The notes: generated by a model from the letters alone, not told the origin. Positions 27,024-36,601 are shown, counted from the first letter of the stretch. The stretch: DNA of 64,000 nucleotides from Vibrio inusitatus (GCA_024346935.1 AP024878.1:1426001-1490000), one strand, 5' to 3'. Translations and numbers: made by a program.

Positions 27024-27971
27024 ATGAGTATATACAACAACATTCTGGTTGTTGCCAATATCGACGCAGAGCAGCAGCCAGCTTTGGCTCGAGCCATGCA
27101 AATCGGAAAAAAAAGCAAGTCACCAAGCAAGATTACTTTTTTCCTCGCAATATATGACTTTTCTTACGAAATGACATCTATGCTCTCCCCTGATGAACGA
27201 AATGCGATGCGCGCTGGTGTTATACATCAACGTGAGCAGTGGATGAACGAAGTCGCAGAACCCTACCGAGATGATGACCACATTGAGCTAGATATAAAGG
27301 TTGTTTGGCACAACAGGCCTTATGAAGCCATCATCAGCGAAGTATTTGCCAAAGACTATGAGCTCGTGATCAAAACGACGCGCCAACATGACCTTCTAGA
27401 ATCTGTATTATTTACCCCAACAGATTGGCATCTACTTCGAAAATGTCCATGCGCCGTATTACTGGTTAAAAACCATGATTGGCCAGAAAAAGGCCATGTT
27501 GTGGTGTCGGTTCACGTAGGTTCTGAGAATGAGGCTCACCTTGAACTTAATCATAGAATGGTTGAACAGGCGATCGATCTCTCTGGCCGCCTAGATGCCG
27601 AATTGCACTTAGTGAACTCCTACCCCATCACTCCGCCAAATATCACCGTCGAATTGCCTGAGTTTGATCCAACCATCTATACGGATTCCGTTCGTGGACA
27701 TCATCTAAAAAGCATGAAGGCATTAAGGCAAGAGTATGGTATCGCTGAAGAGCAAACAATTGTGGAACAAGGCTTGCCACAAGATGTAATACCAAAAGCG
27801 GTTAAAGACTTAGGCGCAGGGTTAGTCGTACTTGGCACCTCTGGTCGAACAGGTTTGTCCGCCGTATTCTTAGGCAATACTGCCGAGAATATCATCGATG
27901 AAATTAACTGTGACGTACTGGCTCTCAAGCCTAGTGGTTACGTAAGTCCATTAGACCCGCACGGGAGTTAA
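27024..27971 (+). CDS. uspE: Universal stress protein UspE
   Basis: 315-residue protein with two tandem Usp domains (about residues 1-150 and 155-305), the UspE layout. The second domain ends with the nucleotide-binding-type loop GTSGRTGLSAVFLGNTAE. Enterobacterial UspE is linked to stress survival and motility/adhesion; biochemical activity is unknown. The order fnr-uspE matches E. coli (fnr-ydaA). It has its own terminator and is separated from fnr by a hairpin. Confidence 0.93.
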   Translation: MSIYNNILVVANIDAEQQPALARAMQIGKKSKSPSKITFFLAIYDFSYEMTSMLSPDERNAMRAGVIHQREQWMNEVAEPYRDDDHIELDIKVVWHNRPYEAIISEVFAKDYELVIKTTRQHDLLESVLFTPTDWHLLRKCPCAVLLVKNHDWPEKGHVVVSVHVGSENEAHLELNHRMVEQAIDLSGRLDAELHLVNSYPITPPNITVELPEFDPTIYTDSVRGHHLKSMKALRQEYGIAEEQTIVEQGLPQDVIPKAVKDLGAGLVVLGTSGRTGLSAVFLGNTAENIIDEINCDVLALKPSGYVSPLDPHGS

Positions 27972-28287
27972 TAGCTGGCATTTCTCAGTAATCTTTGTAG
28001 TTAAAGCGGTGGAAACACCGCTTTTTTTATTGGGATTGACCGAAACAAATCTCACCAACTAACACAAGAACACTCAGATAAACCCCATGAGACATTCGTA
28101 TCTATCATCAGTTTATCGCAATTTTTGAACTCAAAGCATCCATAACGATCTAGGTAAATAGTAGTTTTATTAAAAGCGTTATTTTTGTAGAATGCACCAT
28201 TTTCTAGATACTACATATCACCGATACGGTGCTTGTAGCGATTTTAAGTAGTAATTGCGCTTTTTAAGAGCATAGGATTTCCAATAA
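27972..28287. other. Intergenic region between uspE and ttcA
   Basis: 316 bp. It contains the uspE terminator (28003-28028) and then AT-rich sequence that must carry the ttcA promoter. No small ORF or conserved RNA was recognised. Confidence 0.45.
28003..28028 (+). terminator. Terminator after uspE
   Basis: AAAGCGGTG-GAAA-CACCGCTTT stem followed by T residues, an excellent intrinsic terminator. Confidence 0.9.
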
Positions 28288-29157
28288 ATGACCACTGATA
28301 TATCTAACAACCAACTGAAACTTCAAAAACGTCTACGAGGCCTAACAGGTAAAGCTGTAGTAGATTTCGATATGATCGAAGAAGGTGACAAAGTGATGGC
28401 AGCTATATCAGGTGGCAAAGACAGTTTTGTAATGCTTGATATTCTGCTTCATCTTAAACGGGTCGCTCCGATCAATTTTGATGTTGTTGCTGTAAATCTT
28501 GATCAAAAACAGCCCGGCTTTCCAGAGCACATTCTTCCTGAGTATCTAGAAAAACAAGGCATCGATTACTATATTATCGACAAAGACACTTACTCTATTG
28601 TTAAAGAGAAAGTGCCTGAAGGTAAAACGACTTGCTCACTTTGCTCGAGACTTCGTAGAGGCTCACTCTACACCTTTGCCGAAGAAATCAATGCAACAAA
28701 GATCGCTTTAGGGCACCACATGGATGATGCTGTAGAAACTTTGTTCATGAATATGTTCAATAATGGAAAAATCAAAGCAATGCCGCCAAAATTACTTAGC
28801 GATGATAAACGCAACATTGTTATTAGACCATTAACGTATTGTCGTGAAAGAGATATTGCAAAGTATGCTGAAATCCGTGAGTTCCCAATTATTCCATGTA
28901 ATTTGTGTGGCTCTCAGGAAAACCTACAAAGAAAAGTGATCAAAGGCATGCTCGCAGGATGGGATGAGACAAATCCAGGTCGCGTAGAGAATATTTTCAA
29001 TAGCATCCAAAACGTTAGCCCTTCCCAGTTGGCAGATAAAGATCTGTTTAACTTTAAAGAGCTTTCCATTGACCGTTCCGGAAATCGTGCTAAATATGAA
29101 TTCCAAGGCCCTGAGATATCTCATTCGAATTTAATTGAAATGTTCTACGAAGTCTAA
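28288..29157 (+). CDS. ttcA: tRNA 2-thiocytidine(32) synthetase TtcA
   Basis: 289-residue PP-loop ATPase that thiolates C32 of a subset of tRNAs. The PP-loop [11 protein letters not shown] is near residue 41. The iron-sulfur cluster Cys residues appear as CSLC ([12 protein letters not shown]) and CNLC ([15 protein letters not shown]). Two convergent hairpins follow. Oxygen-sensitive iron-sulfur enzyme; its position near fnr is conserved in vibrios, but no direct link is shown. Confidence 0.95.
   Translation: MTTDISNNQLKLQKRLRGLTGKAVVDFDMIEEGDKVMAAISGGKDSFVMLDILLHLKRVAPINFDVVAVNLDQKQPGFPEHILPEYLEKQGIDYYIIDKDTYSIVKEKVPEGKTTCSLCSRLRRGSLYTFAEEINATKIALGHHMDDAVETLFMNMFNNGKIKAMPPKLLSDDKRNIVIRPLTYCRERDIAKYAEIREFPIIPCNLCGSQENLQRKVIKGMLAGWDETNPGRVENIFNSIQNVSPSQLADKDLFNFKELSIDRSGNRAKYEFQGPEISHSNLIEMFYEV
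29019..29026 (-). other. KOPS pointing to dif
   Basis: CCCTTCCC (GGGAAGGG on the - strand), right of dif and oriented toward it; inside ttcA. Confidence 0.55.
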
Positions 29158-29240
29158 ATTTAAGTCTGGGCATGAAAAGCCAGTAGGAATTAGCTACCGG
29201 TTTTTTTAATCTGTAGGCCTATTCTAACGTTAGCAACAAT

Positions 29241-29274
29241 AAAAAAGCCGGAGATATTTTCTCCGGCTTTTTTT
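29241..29274. terminator. Bidirectional terminator between ttcA and the DUF2987 gene
   Basis: Symmetric AAAAAAGCCGGAGA...TCTCCGGCTTTTTTT hairpin with a T run on each strand, serving the two convergent genes. Confidence 0.92.
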
Positions 29275-29281
29275 ATCCCGC

Positions 29282-29929
29282 TTATTGTTCAATATACGGC
29301 ATAACCCGTTGAGTTTCCTGTGAAATATCAGCCGTGACACCGTCACTAAGGTCAGTCAATTTAAGTATTGCTTTGCCTTGCTCGTTCACCGGAATAGACT
29401 TGCCGTTAGAAAGCGATATTTGATTAACGGTATCAGGAGTGAACTCTAACGTTACGCCTTCTATATCAGGGGTAAACCAACTCGAAAACATGCCACCAAG
29501 ACCACCAAGCACTGATTTCATTTGCAAGGTTTTGCTCTCTAGTTCGAAATACCCTACCTCACCACTTAAAGGCTCTTTAGTTAAAACAACCAAAGAGTAA
29601 TCACAACGCGCTTCTTTTTCGGTGTAAATGTAAACTAAAGGATTCGCACTTTTAAGATTGCTATCTAAAGGTACATTTACCTCTCCATTTTCACTAATAG
29701 ATAATTTTTCATAGTGCTCTTCTTTTTCCATCCATGCTTTTTCGATTGAGCAAGGTTGTTTGGTTTTGAAGTTTGTAAAAAATAGCCCTACTTTGACGTC
29801 TTGTTGTGGTTCTTTCAGATTATGTTTTAACGGCGAATATAACTTACTGTAGGTAAACATATATTCTTCGGCCTGTGCTGTGTTTAGGCCCATGACCAAT
29901 AGCGCCGCGGTCAATATACGACATTTCAT
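29282..29929 (-). CDS. DUF2987 family exported protein
   Basis: 215-residue protein with a cleavable signal peptide (LLVMGLNTAQA, cut near residue 20) followed by EEYMFTYSKLYSPLK. I recall the motifs KAWMEKEEHYEKL, LVVLTKEPLSGEV and GGMFSSWFTPDIEGVTLEF as typical of DUF2987, a Vibrio-type periplasmic family of unknown function. Two Cys (PCSIEKAW and RCDYSL) could form a disulfide. It lies 14 bp downstream of the membrane protein gene on the same strand, so probably one transcript. Contains an exact matS site. Confidence 0.78.
   Translation of the reverse strand: MKCRILTAALLVMGLNTAQAEEYMFTYSKLYSPLKHNLKEPQQDVKVGLFFTNFKTKQPCSIEKAWMEKEEHYEKLSISENGEVNVPLDSNLKSANPLVYIYTEKEARCDYSLVVLTKEPLSGEVGYFELESKTLQMKSVLGGLGGMFSSWFTPDIEGVTLEFTPDTVNQISLSNGKSIPVNEQGKAILKLTDLSDGVTADISQETQRVMPYIEQ
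29334..29346. other. matS site (MatP binding)
   Basis: Exact GTGACRNYGTCAC match (centre ACC) within the DUF2987 gene, 13.8 kb right of dif. It is the last exact site seen; none was found in the following 34 kb. Confidence 0.85.
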
Positions 29930-29943
29930 CTTAAGCGATTATC

Positions 29944-30807
29944 CTATGCATCAAATGTATTTGAGCCACCTCGAGGGGTACTCGATGTTGGAGGAGTATT
30001 GTCATCGTCAGAATCATCGAAGTGATCGTCTTTGTTCGACTCTTGCTTGGATGCGTCTTGTGTCGCAACAACTTGCAAACGAACACCAAACATATTTCTG
30101 TAGATAATGCCTTTTGCATGGAAGAAAAATGGCACTGCGATAACAAGACCTAGACCATACATCATCATGCCAGCAACAAATGCCAACATTGTCACAAGGT
30201 AGATAACCGCAATAGAGAAGATGCGTTTGTTTACTGCTCGCAACGATGTCCATAGCGCTTTGATTGGAGTGAGGCGCTTTTCACACACCAATAAAACTGC
30301 ATTACTAAATGCAAGAGAAAGATAAAGCGATAAGAACGGCAGTAATGCGCCAGCAATAGCTTGAGACAATAGATTAAGCATAGTGACAAGAATCACCGGC
30401 ATCATGAAGGGTAAACCTTTAGTGATGTGCCGAGTTTCTGTTCGTAAGCCTGCTGCATGACTCATTGCCATTAGTGCAACACCAGCATAAATGGGAGCTG
30501 CGACCACTTCATAACTGAAGTTGGCGACGAATATTGATTGAAAAATACCAGGCTGAACGGACTCAGGGTCTTGGAACATAACTAATATTGCTGAGAGGTC
30601 ACCAATTTGCAGTTTGAGTGCAAAGATGAAAATGACGGCTTGGATGGCGATAAGAAGAATAACAGCGGGTGAAAATGTCAAAAAATTACGCATCGTCAGC
30701 TGCCATGCTTCGCTAATCACACTAACAGGCTTTAGTTCAAAATCCCCTGCAAGTGCCTTTTCTACGCTGCCACCAAGGTTGAAGTTTTTCTCTATCGGAT
30801 CGCTCAT
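29944..30807 (-). CDS. Hypothetical multi-pass inner-membrane protein
   Basis: 287 residues. A soluble N-terminus (FNLGGSVEKALAGDFELKP) leads into about six hydrophobic helices (residues 38-235, for example FLTFSPAVILLIAIQAVIFIF and IFSIAVIYLVTMLAFVAG) and ends in a low-complexity acidic and Ser/Thr/Pro-rich tail (DDHFDDSDDDN). The layout resembles membrane proteins with a glycerophosphodiesterase-type or DUF975-like helical bundle, but I cannot name the family with confidence. First gene of a likely two-gene unit with the DUF2987 protein. Confidence 0.65.
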   Translation of the reverse strand: MSDPIEKNFNLGGSVEKALAGDFELKPVSVISEAWQLTMRNFLTFSPAVILLIAIQAVIFIFALKLQIGDLSAILVMFQDPESVQPGIFQSIFVANFSYEVVAAPIYAGVALMAMSHAAGLRTETRHITKGLPFMMPVILVTMLNLLSQAIAGALLPFLSLYLSLAFSNAVLLVCEKRLTPIKALWTSLRAVNKRIFSIAVIYLVTMLAFVAGMMMYGLGLVIAVPFFFHAKGIIYRNMFGVRLQVVATQDASKQESNKDDHFDDSDDDNTPPTSSTPRGGSNTFDA

Positions 30808-31074
30808 TGAATCTTTAGGTCCTTGCCTTTAAAAGAAAATATTCTGGCGCAAGTATACCTGTAAACTGGCATTCCAGCATAGTGTTAAGCATAAGGTCGT
30901 ATCACTTAGCCCTGTTTTTACTTATCAATTAAACCTTCTGAACCCAGTTACGTATGATTTTCCAACAAGTAACACCGCAAGAAAACCCTAAGAAACCTCT
31001 TTAAGTGCAAACGCTTTCACTTCTGATATACTCGCGCCCTTAAAGATACTCTAGAGAAAGCTAACATTAAAACT

Positions 31075-32139
31075 ATGGCTCTATTAATGCGAATCACCAA
31101 GACCTTTAGCCTTCTATTCTTATTCTCTAGCTTGTCTGTTTTTGCCGAGACAGACCAAGTGATTGAGAACGAAACCGTGGATACGGTCATTCCACGCGCC
31201 ATCAGTATCTATCTACCCAGTAACCTAATTCCACCATCTGTACTAACTGAGTTCACTACGCAAACGGGTATCATTGTTGAGCAGCGAGTCTATGATATCG
31301 ATTTACCAGAGTTCATCAGTAGCCGAGATTATTCTGCTGTTGATCTTTCGCTATTACCTTACAGCTACTTCCCTGTACAAACAGAACTTGCTACCCACTT
31401 TAAGCCAATAACTCAAGGTCAGCTATCCAACGCAAGCTTGGTTAAGCCCGAGTTAAATCAAGACGAACTTGCTCCGTATTACCATTACTCTGCCCCATTG
31501 ATGATCCAAGGAACTGGGATCGCGATAAACGCCAAAATGTTACCACCTTCTATGCTTTCTCATTGGATTGATTTTCATGATGAGCAATGGACTGGGCAAC
31601 TTCTCATTTTAGATGATGCTCAAACACTTATCTCTATTGCGCTTCTTGGCATGGGTTATCCGATAAATAACGCCACTGATAAACAACTAGAAGAATCAAA
31701 ACAATGGCTCATTGGCATGAAAGGCAACGCAGCCTTTTTGTCAAAAAAAGACCCAGAAATGCATTTTCTATCCGGACAAGTCTCTGTTGGTATACTAAGC
31801 AGTAATCATGCCTATATTGGAAGTTTGGAAGAAGCTGAAATTGCAATTGAATGGCCTTCTGAAGGGGCCATTCTAGATATCTACGCCCTAACGATAAACG
31901 TGAATAGTGATAAAGAGAAAGATGCCTTATTGCTTATAAACTTTCTCATGAGTAAAACTATTCAGTCACAACTTACATATCACTCTGGTTTAACGCCTGT
32001 GCTCTCTGGTCTGTCGACAAACAGCAAGCGGCTGCAACTGCTTTCTGCGCAGACTATTGAAAAAGGTCACTTCAAATTAAATTCGCCTGAAAGTCGTCAA
32101 AAGTATGAACAGATATTGCTACAAGTTAAAAAACCCTAA
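31075..32139 (+). CDS. PotD-like periplasmic solute-binding protein (orphan)
   Basis: 354 residues with an N-terminal signal peptide (LLFLFSSLSVFA). The mature domain starts with a strand and helix typical of spermidine/putrescine-type binding proteins (SIYLPSNLIPPSVLTEFTTQ, then VDLSLLPYSYF and FHDEQWTGQLLILDD). No ABC permease or ATPase gene is adjacent, so it may feed a distant transporter or act as a ligand sensor, as PotD-like NspS does in Vibrio. Ligand residues cannot be judged here. Convergent with cobB. Confidence 0.7.
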   Translation: MALLMRITKTFSLLFLFSSLSVFAETDQVIENETVDTVIPRAISIYLPSNLIPPSVLTEFTTQTGIIVEQRVYDIDLPEFISSRDYSAVDLSLLPYSYFPVQTELATHFKPITQGQLSNASLVKPELNQDELAPYYHYSAPLMIQGTGIAINAKMLPPSMLSHWIDFHDEQWTGQLLILDDAQTLISIALLGMGYPINNATDKQLEESKQWLIGMKGNAAFLSKKDPEMHFLSGQVSVGILSSNHAYIGSLEEAEIAIEWPSEGAILDIYALTINVNSDKEKDALLLINFLMSKTIQSQLTYHSGLTPVLSGLSTNSKRLQLLSAQTIEKGHFKLNSPESRQKYEQILLQVKKP

Positions 32140-32150
32140 TACCCGGTATA

Positions 32151-32861
32151 CTATGAAAGCAGTTCTTCAACTAACTTAGGGACCTCAATACCTGCAGGGC
32201 CATAACGTTTTTCTGCAAATTCACTTTGTACTGCACTCGGTTCTAAGTTGATTTCTATGGTGTGTGCACCATGCATTTTTGCATCATGTACAAAGCCGGC
32301 CGCTGGATAAACTACCCCTGAAGTGCCGATTGAGACAAAAAGATCGGCTTCTTCAATTGCAGCATAGATTTTATCCATCTGCAGTGGCATTTCTCCAAAC
32401 CACACGATATGAGGTCTCATCTGATAGGGTATCTGACAACAATGGCACAGATCACCATCATTAAGATCCGTCAATTGTTCAACTACTTGACCTGACTCAC
32501 TACAACGAGCTTTCAATAATTCACCATGCATGTGCACTATATTATTGGTGCCGCCTCTTTCGTGCAGATTATCGATGTTCTGAGTTACTACAGTGACATT
32601 CCCATCCAGCATCTCTTCAAGACGCCCCAAGGCTTTATGTGCCGCATTTGGCTGAATGGATTCAGACAGCAGATTCTGCCGGCGCTTATTGTAAAATGAG
32701 TGCACTAACACAGGGTCTTTGGCGAAGCCTTCTGGCGTAGCAACATCCTCGATACGATGATTCTCCCAAAGTCCATCTTGTGCCCGAAAGGTTTGGATTC
32801 CCGATTCTGCTGAGATACCCGCACCCGTTAACACGACAATGTTCTTGTATGGAAATTTCAT
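32151..32861 (-). CDS. cobB: NAD-dependent protein deacylase (sirtuin) CobB
   Basis: 236-residue Sir2-family enzyme removing acetyl or succinyl groups from lysines using NAD. Motifs: [14 protein letters not shown] (NAD binding), FYNKRR (Tyr-x-x-Arg, linked to desuccinylase activity), [12 protein letters not shown] with the catalytic His in VHMHGELL, and zinc Cys in RCSES and CHCC. ATG 32861 ([13 protein letters not shown]) has GGAG upstream; the frame extends six codons further without support. Length matches short bacterial class III sirtuins. Confidence 0.95.
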   Translation of the reverse strand: MKFPYKNIVVLTGAGISAESGIQTFRAQDGLWENHRIEDVATPEGFAKDPVLVHSFYNKRRQNLLSESIQPNAAHKALGRLEEMLDGNVTVVTQNIDNLHERGGTNNIVHMHGELLKARCSESGQVVEQLTDLNDGDLCHCCQIPYQMRPHIVWFGEMPLQMDKIYAAIEEADLFVSIGTSGVVYPAAGFVHDAKMHGAHTIEINLEPSAVQSEFAEKRYGPAGIEVPKLVEELLS

Positions 32862-33055
32862 ATTAAGGCTCCAAAGCAATTGCTAATGAATTGTTAATAA
32901 AGATTAACATTCATACAAGGGGAAAATAAAGAGACTGAGATCCCATCTTTAAGTGAAATGTTTTACATCTAATTCAATGTTTTTTCACAAAAAATTTCGT
33001 GAAACACATTCTCTGCACTAAACTTTTCAGGGAATCAAACGGACAAGAGAGAATC

Positions 33056-35401
33056 ATGCGTTCAAAACTATTCTTCCTTCCTCTGCTCTTAGTTTTATTT
33101 TCTTTTGGCGCCAACGCCGATTGGAAGTACGACTTAGCCGATGAACCGAATGTCGACAAAGTGTCTACCAGTATTGCTAAAGAAATAGACAAGCTACCAG
33201 AGCCTCTGTTTATGTCGCGAGCAGACAAAGATAAAGTTAATCAGTTAATGGAAGCTGTCATTGGAGAGCAACGCAAACACGCTGATCAGTTTGCACAGCA
33301 AATCGACACCTATGGTGATGATAGTAGTGACGAAAACTGGAAAACAGCTGAGCGTTCATGGCTGACCTTAAGTAGTTTAGGCGAAAGCAAAGCTAATTTG
33401 TTAAAGGTCGCAAGCAGTTCAACCAAAGACATGGTGGCAGGATTCGGTCCGAGCGGCGTGATTCAGTTTAAGCAAGAGTGGTACATCACTCGTTTAAATG
33501 GCGAATTTCTGATTCTTCTACAAATTCGTAGCTTTAAAGCGCTGATCAAAGATATTTTTATCTCCCCTATCCCTCTGATGTGGGCGGTGATCAAAGTTCT
33601 ATTCATCTATTTTGTACTGACTTGGTGGCTAGCAAACAGTAAGCGATTTATTGAAGCCTTCAAAAACGCTCAGTTGGAGCATGGCACTCGGCCACCACTT
33701 TGGATGCGTCTCGTTTGGTACATCAGCCGTGCAAATCGTGCTATCGCCGTATTAATTGCTATCACCCTATCGTTACGTGTTCTCTCAACGATACCGAGTT
33801 TAAGTCAGCTTATCGTACTCGAGATCTTCACCTGGTGGATTTTAGGTGGCTCTATTGCAATTAGTTTCATTCTAGAGTTCACGTATCGTAACAGTCGCAG
33901 TTCCAGCAAAGAAATCGTTGCACTTCGACTGTCTACAATACGTTGGTATGTATGGAGTTTTATCTTTGTTGGCGTGATCCTACAGATTTCACAGCGAATG
34001 GTGGGTAAAGGCACTATTTATTACTGGATATCTAGCCTGGTCTTTTTCTGGTTTGTATTTATTACCATCAATGTGTTGCGCAAATGGCGACCAATTGTTT
34101 TCCAACGTATCGCTAAAATGCCAGACAAGCCTCTATGGGTTGTATGGGCAGTCAAGAATGAAAATACTTTCCTACTCAATATCATCGCGACGGTTCTCGG
34201 GATTTTTTGGATTTTCACCGCTACATGTCAAGGCATGTTGGTTTCTAAACTGTCACATTTCACCTTCTTTAGTCAGGGACTCGCCTACTTATTTAAGATT
34301 GAAGTGGCAAAACAGAACGAAAATGAAGCACAGTCTCAAAACTTTGTTCGAATCAAGGGAGATGACACTTTTAAATACATAACCCCAGGGCATGAAGACA
34401 GTACCTTGATTGACTACGCCACAGACGAATTCAAGCAAGTCTCTCGATATGTGCTGTCCAACAACCCTGCTGTCTGTGTTGTCTCTGGTGAGCGAGGTAT
34501 TGGCACTACTACCTTCCTTAAGCAGTTGCTTCACAAAGTCAAGAATGCCACCCCAATCTATCTAAACTGTCCTTATTCTGGTTATCCTGAACTTATAGAG
34601 GAGTTTGCCGAGCAGTTAGGCCTAGAAAGAGAAGCGGGTGAGATTCAAATCCTTAATCATCTGAGAAAAAGCAACGAAAGCTATCTAATAGCGCTCGATA
34701 ACGGTCAACGTTTGGTTAAGCCGATGGTAGGTGGACTTAACGGTTTGATTCGATTTACTAACCTATTGCGCCGATCCAAGAAAAATCACCGCGCAGTATT
34801 AGCCATTGAAAAAGCCAGTTGGCGTTTTGTTGATAGAGCTCGTGGTGAAAGATTACTGTTTGATTGGGTTTCTTTCCTACCCAATTGGAACGAAGCGCAA
34901 GTCTCCGAACTGCTTGAGTCTCGCATTAACCAATCAGACGAGTATCGACTCTCATTTGAAGGTCTTGTGGTTCCAAAGCAATGGGACCATGAAAATATCA
35001 GTGAAGAAGATCGTGCTCGAAATGGCTTTTATCGCATCCTATGGCACTATGCCGATGGAAATCCAACAGTAGCGTTAAGGTTCTTCAGATTGTCTTTACG
35101 TCGCAATAAAACTGACGATAGCATCGTGGTTAGGCTATTTAGAGCACCAGAATCTGAGGAGCTAGAAAAAATGCCCAAACCAATGCTGGCTGTGCTTCGT
35201 TCAATTGTACAGCTAGAAATAGCAAACCAAGAAGAACTTGCTGAGTGTACACAGCTTAGCCTCTCTGAAGTATTAGGCACGCTGCGTTACTTCCAAAGTC
35301 GAGGTTATATAGAGTGGAGTGATGACAAAGCCAAAGTCTCTGATCACTGGTATCGCCACGTCACTAATGTCCTTCACCGTCAGCATCTACTGGTAAAATA
35401 A
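33056..35401 (+). CDS. Membrane-anchored AAA-like protein with degenerate Walker motifs and wHTH end
   Basis: 781 residues: signal peptide (LLLVLFSFGANA), a periplasmic helical region (about 25-160), five to seven membrane helices (about 160-420), then a cytosolic P-loop-like domain. Its Walker A is G478-E-R-G-I-G-T-T, with Thr where the Lys should be (residue 484). The Walker B is YLIALD548-N549 with no following acidic residue, so ATP hydrolysis is doubtful. The last 100 residues look like a winged helix (LAVLRSIVQLEIANQEELAE, LGTLRYFQSRGYIEW). ATG 33056 was chosen over 32999 because a signal peptide follows directly. It lies 1 bp before an mscS gene, with a clear functional link. I know no characterised protein of this design. 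Confidence 0.7.
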   Translation: MRSKLFFLPLLLVLFSFGANADWKYDLADEPNVDKVSTSIAKEIDKLPEPLFMSRADKDKVNQLMEAVIGEQRKHADQFAQQIDTYGDDSSDENWKTAERSWLTLSSLGESKANLLKVASSSTKDMVAGFGPSGVIQFKQEWYITRLNGEFLILLQIRSFKALIKDIFISPIPLMWAVIKVLFIYFVLTWWLANSKRFIEAFKNAQLEHGTRPPLWMRLVWYISRANRAIAVLIAITLSLRVLSTIPSLSQLIVLEIFTWWILGGSIAISFILEFTYRNSRSSSKEIVALRLSTIRWYVWSFIFVGVILQISQRMVGKGTIYYWISSLVFFWFVFITINVLRKWRPIVFQRIAKMPDKPLWVVWAVKNENTFLLNIIATVLGIFWIFTATCQGMLVSKLSHFTFFSQGLAYLFKIEVAKQNENEAQSQNFVRIKGDDTFKYITPGHEDSTLIDYATDEFKQVSRYVLSNNPAVCVVSGERGIGTTTFLKQLLHKVKNATPIYLNCPYSGYPELIEEFAEQLGLEREAGEIQILNHLRKSNESYLIALDNGQRLVKPMVGGLNGLIRFTNLLRRSKKNHRAVLAIEKASWRFVDRARGERLLFDWVSFLPNWNEAQVSELLESRINQSDEYRLSFEGLVVPKQWDHENISEEDRARNGFYRILWHYADGNPTVALRFFRLSLRRNKTDDSIVVRLFRAPESEELEKMPKPMLAVLRSIVQLEIANQEELAECTQLSLSEVLGTLRYFQSRGYIEWSDDKAKVSDHWYRHVTNVLHRQHLLVK

Positions 35402-35402
35402 T

Positions 35403-36287
35403 ATGCTAAGAATTGTATTTCTTATTTTCATCGCTACATTCAGTACTCTCTCTTTCGCAATGCAAGAAGTGCCTGATGTTGAGGCTATTCAAGACTTCGC
35501 AAGTCTTGTACGTTGGGGCGGTGTGCTATTTTCTGTTCTGATCATCGCCTGTACCTGGTTGCTACTGAGATTCATTGACTCCCTAGTCAATAGTGTCAGT
35601 ACGCAGTTCGTTCAGTACCGAATGATTTTACAAAAAGCACAATCGTTCCTGCAGTTTTTCATCTACATCACTGCCGGTATTGTTGTGTTCATGATCAGCT
35701 TCAGAATCAACGACCATATATTGGCTCTGATTGGTGGCACACTTGCCGTATCCGTGGGCTTTGCGCTAAAAGATCTCGCGGCTTCATTTATAGCAGGCTT
35801 AACGGTAATGATAGATCGCCCCTTTCAGGTAGGTGACCGCGTCACGTTTGAGGGGAACTACGGGGACATTATTACCATCGGACTGCGTTCCGTTCGAATG
35901 CGTACCCTAAATGATGACATCATTACCATTCCTAATAACAAGTTTCTTAATGAGGTCACCGTTAGTGGTAACTATGGCGCATTGGATATGCAAGTGGTTA
36001 TCCCCTTCTTTATCGGGATGGATCAAGACATTGATCTGGCAAGAAACCTGATTCAGGAGGCCGCTTCATCCAGTCGTTATATACATCTTCCCAAACCTGT
36101 TGTTGTTTTGGTCAAACAAACCATCACCGAGAACTATTTAGCGATACAATTGACCTGTAAAGCCTATGTTGTTGATACGGGATATGAGAAACTATTCGAA
36201 ACTGATATCACACTGCGTGTAATGAAAGAGTTCAAGAAGAACGGCATTACTCCACCGCGCATTGCTGTGAGTTCACAACCTGCTTAA
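35403..36287 (+). CDS. MscS-family mechanosensitive channel
   Basis: 294-residue small-conductance mechanosensitive-type channel. A cleavable or first membrane segment (FLIFIATFSTLSFA), two more helices, then the pore-lining helix and MscS beta domain: GGTLAVSVGFALKDLAASFIAG, DRPFQVGDRVTFEG and LNDDIITIPNNKFLNE. The C-terminal alpha/beta cage domain is complete. Start codon follows the preceding stop by 1 bp (TAATATG), so the two are one operon. This suggests a channel whose opening, assembly or signalling depends on the AAA-like partner, rather than a stand-alone osmotic valve. Confidence 0.88.
   Translation: MLRIVFLIFIATFSTLSFAMQEVPDVEAIQDFASLVRWGGVLFSVLIIACTWLLLRFIDSLVNSVSTQFVQYRMILQKAQSFLQFFIYITAGIVVFMISFRINDHILALIGGTLAVSVGFALKDLAASFIAGLTVMIDRPFQVGDRVTFEGNYGDIITIGLRSVRMRTLNDDIITIPNNKFLNEVTVSGNYGALDMQVVIPFFIGMDQDIDLARNLIQEAASSSRYIHLPKPVVVLVKQTITENYLAIQLTCKAYVVDTGYEKLFETDITLRVMKEFKKNGITPPRIAVSSQPA
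35833..35845. other. matS-like site (12/13)
   Basis: GTGAC-CGC-GTCAC in the mscS gene differs from consensus only by C instead of a purine at position 6. It may be a weak matS; chance is an adequate explanation. Confidence 0.3.
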
Positions 36288-36313
36288 CCGCGGAATACTA
36301 AACAGAGATTACA

Positions 36314-36574
36314 ATGGCAAGAACGATTCAATACGTATACAACAAACAACATAAAGAGCTCCTGTTCTCTTATCAAGAACACCTCAATATTCATGAAGCA
36401 GTAGCGGAAGCGGAAGGGATCGATCTGAAAGAGTTCCTTAAAATGGAACAGCAAATCGAAGCGGTTTCTGATACTAAGGCTGTTCGTGATTATCGTGACA
36501 ACTACTTCAGAAAACTGGGGTTTGGCAAAATTACGCTAAAACCAAAAGAAAATAAGCCGATAGGCAAAAAATAA
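36314..36574 (+). CDS. DUF2960 family protein
   Basis: 86-residue, soluble, charged protein: MARTIQYVYNKQHKELLFSYQ..., central EAEGIDLKEFLKMEQQIE, and a basic C-terminus (KPKENKPIGKK). It matches what I know of DUF2960, a small gammaproteobacterial family of unknown function. It lies 26 bp after mscS and shares its terminator, so it is probably the third gene of the AAA-like/MscS operon. Confidence 0.72.
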   Translation: MARTIQYVYNKQHKELLFSYQEHLNIHEAVAEAEGIDLKEFLKMEQQIEAVSDTKAVRDYRDNYFRKLGFGKITLKPKENKPIGKK

Positions 36575-36579
36575 CATTA

Positions 36580-36601
36580 GGGGCCAAACGGCCCCTTTTT
36601 A
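36580..36601 (+). terminator. Terminator after the mscS/DUF2960 operon
   Basis: GGGGCC-AAAC-GGCCCC perfect stem followed by five T, 5 bp after the DUF2960 stop. Confidence 0.9.
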
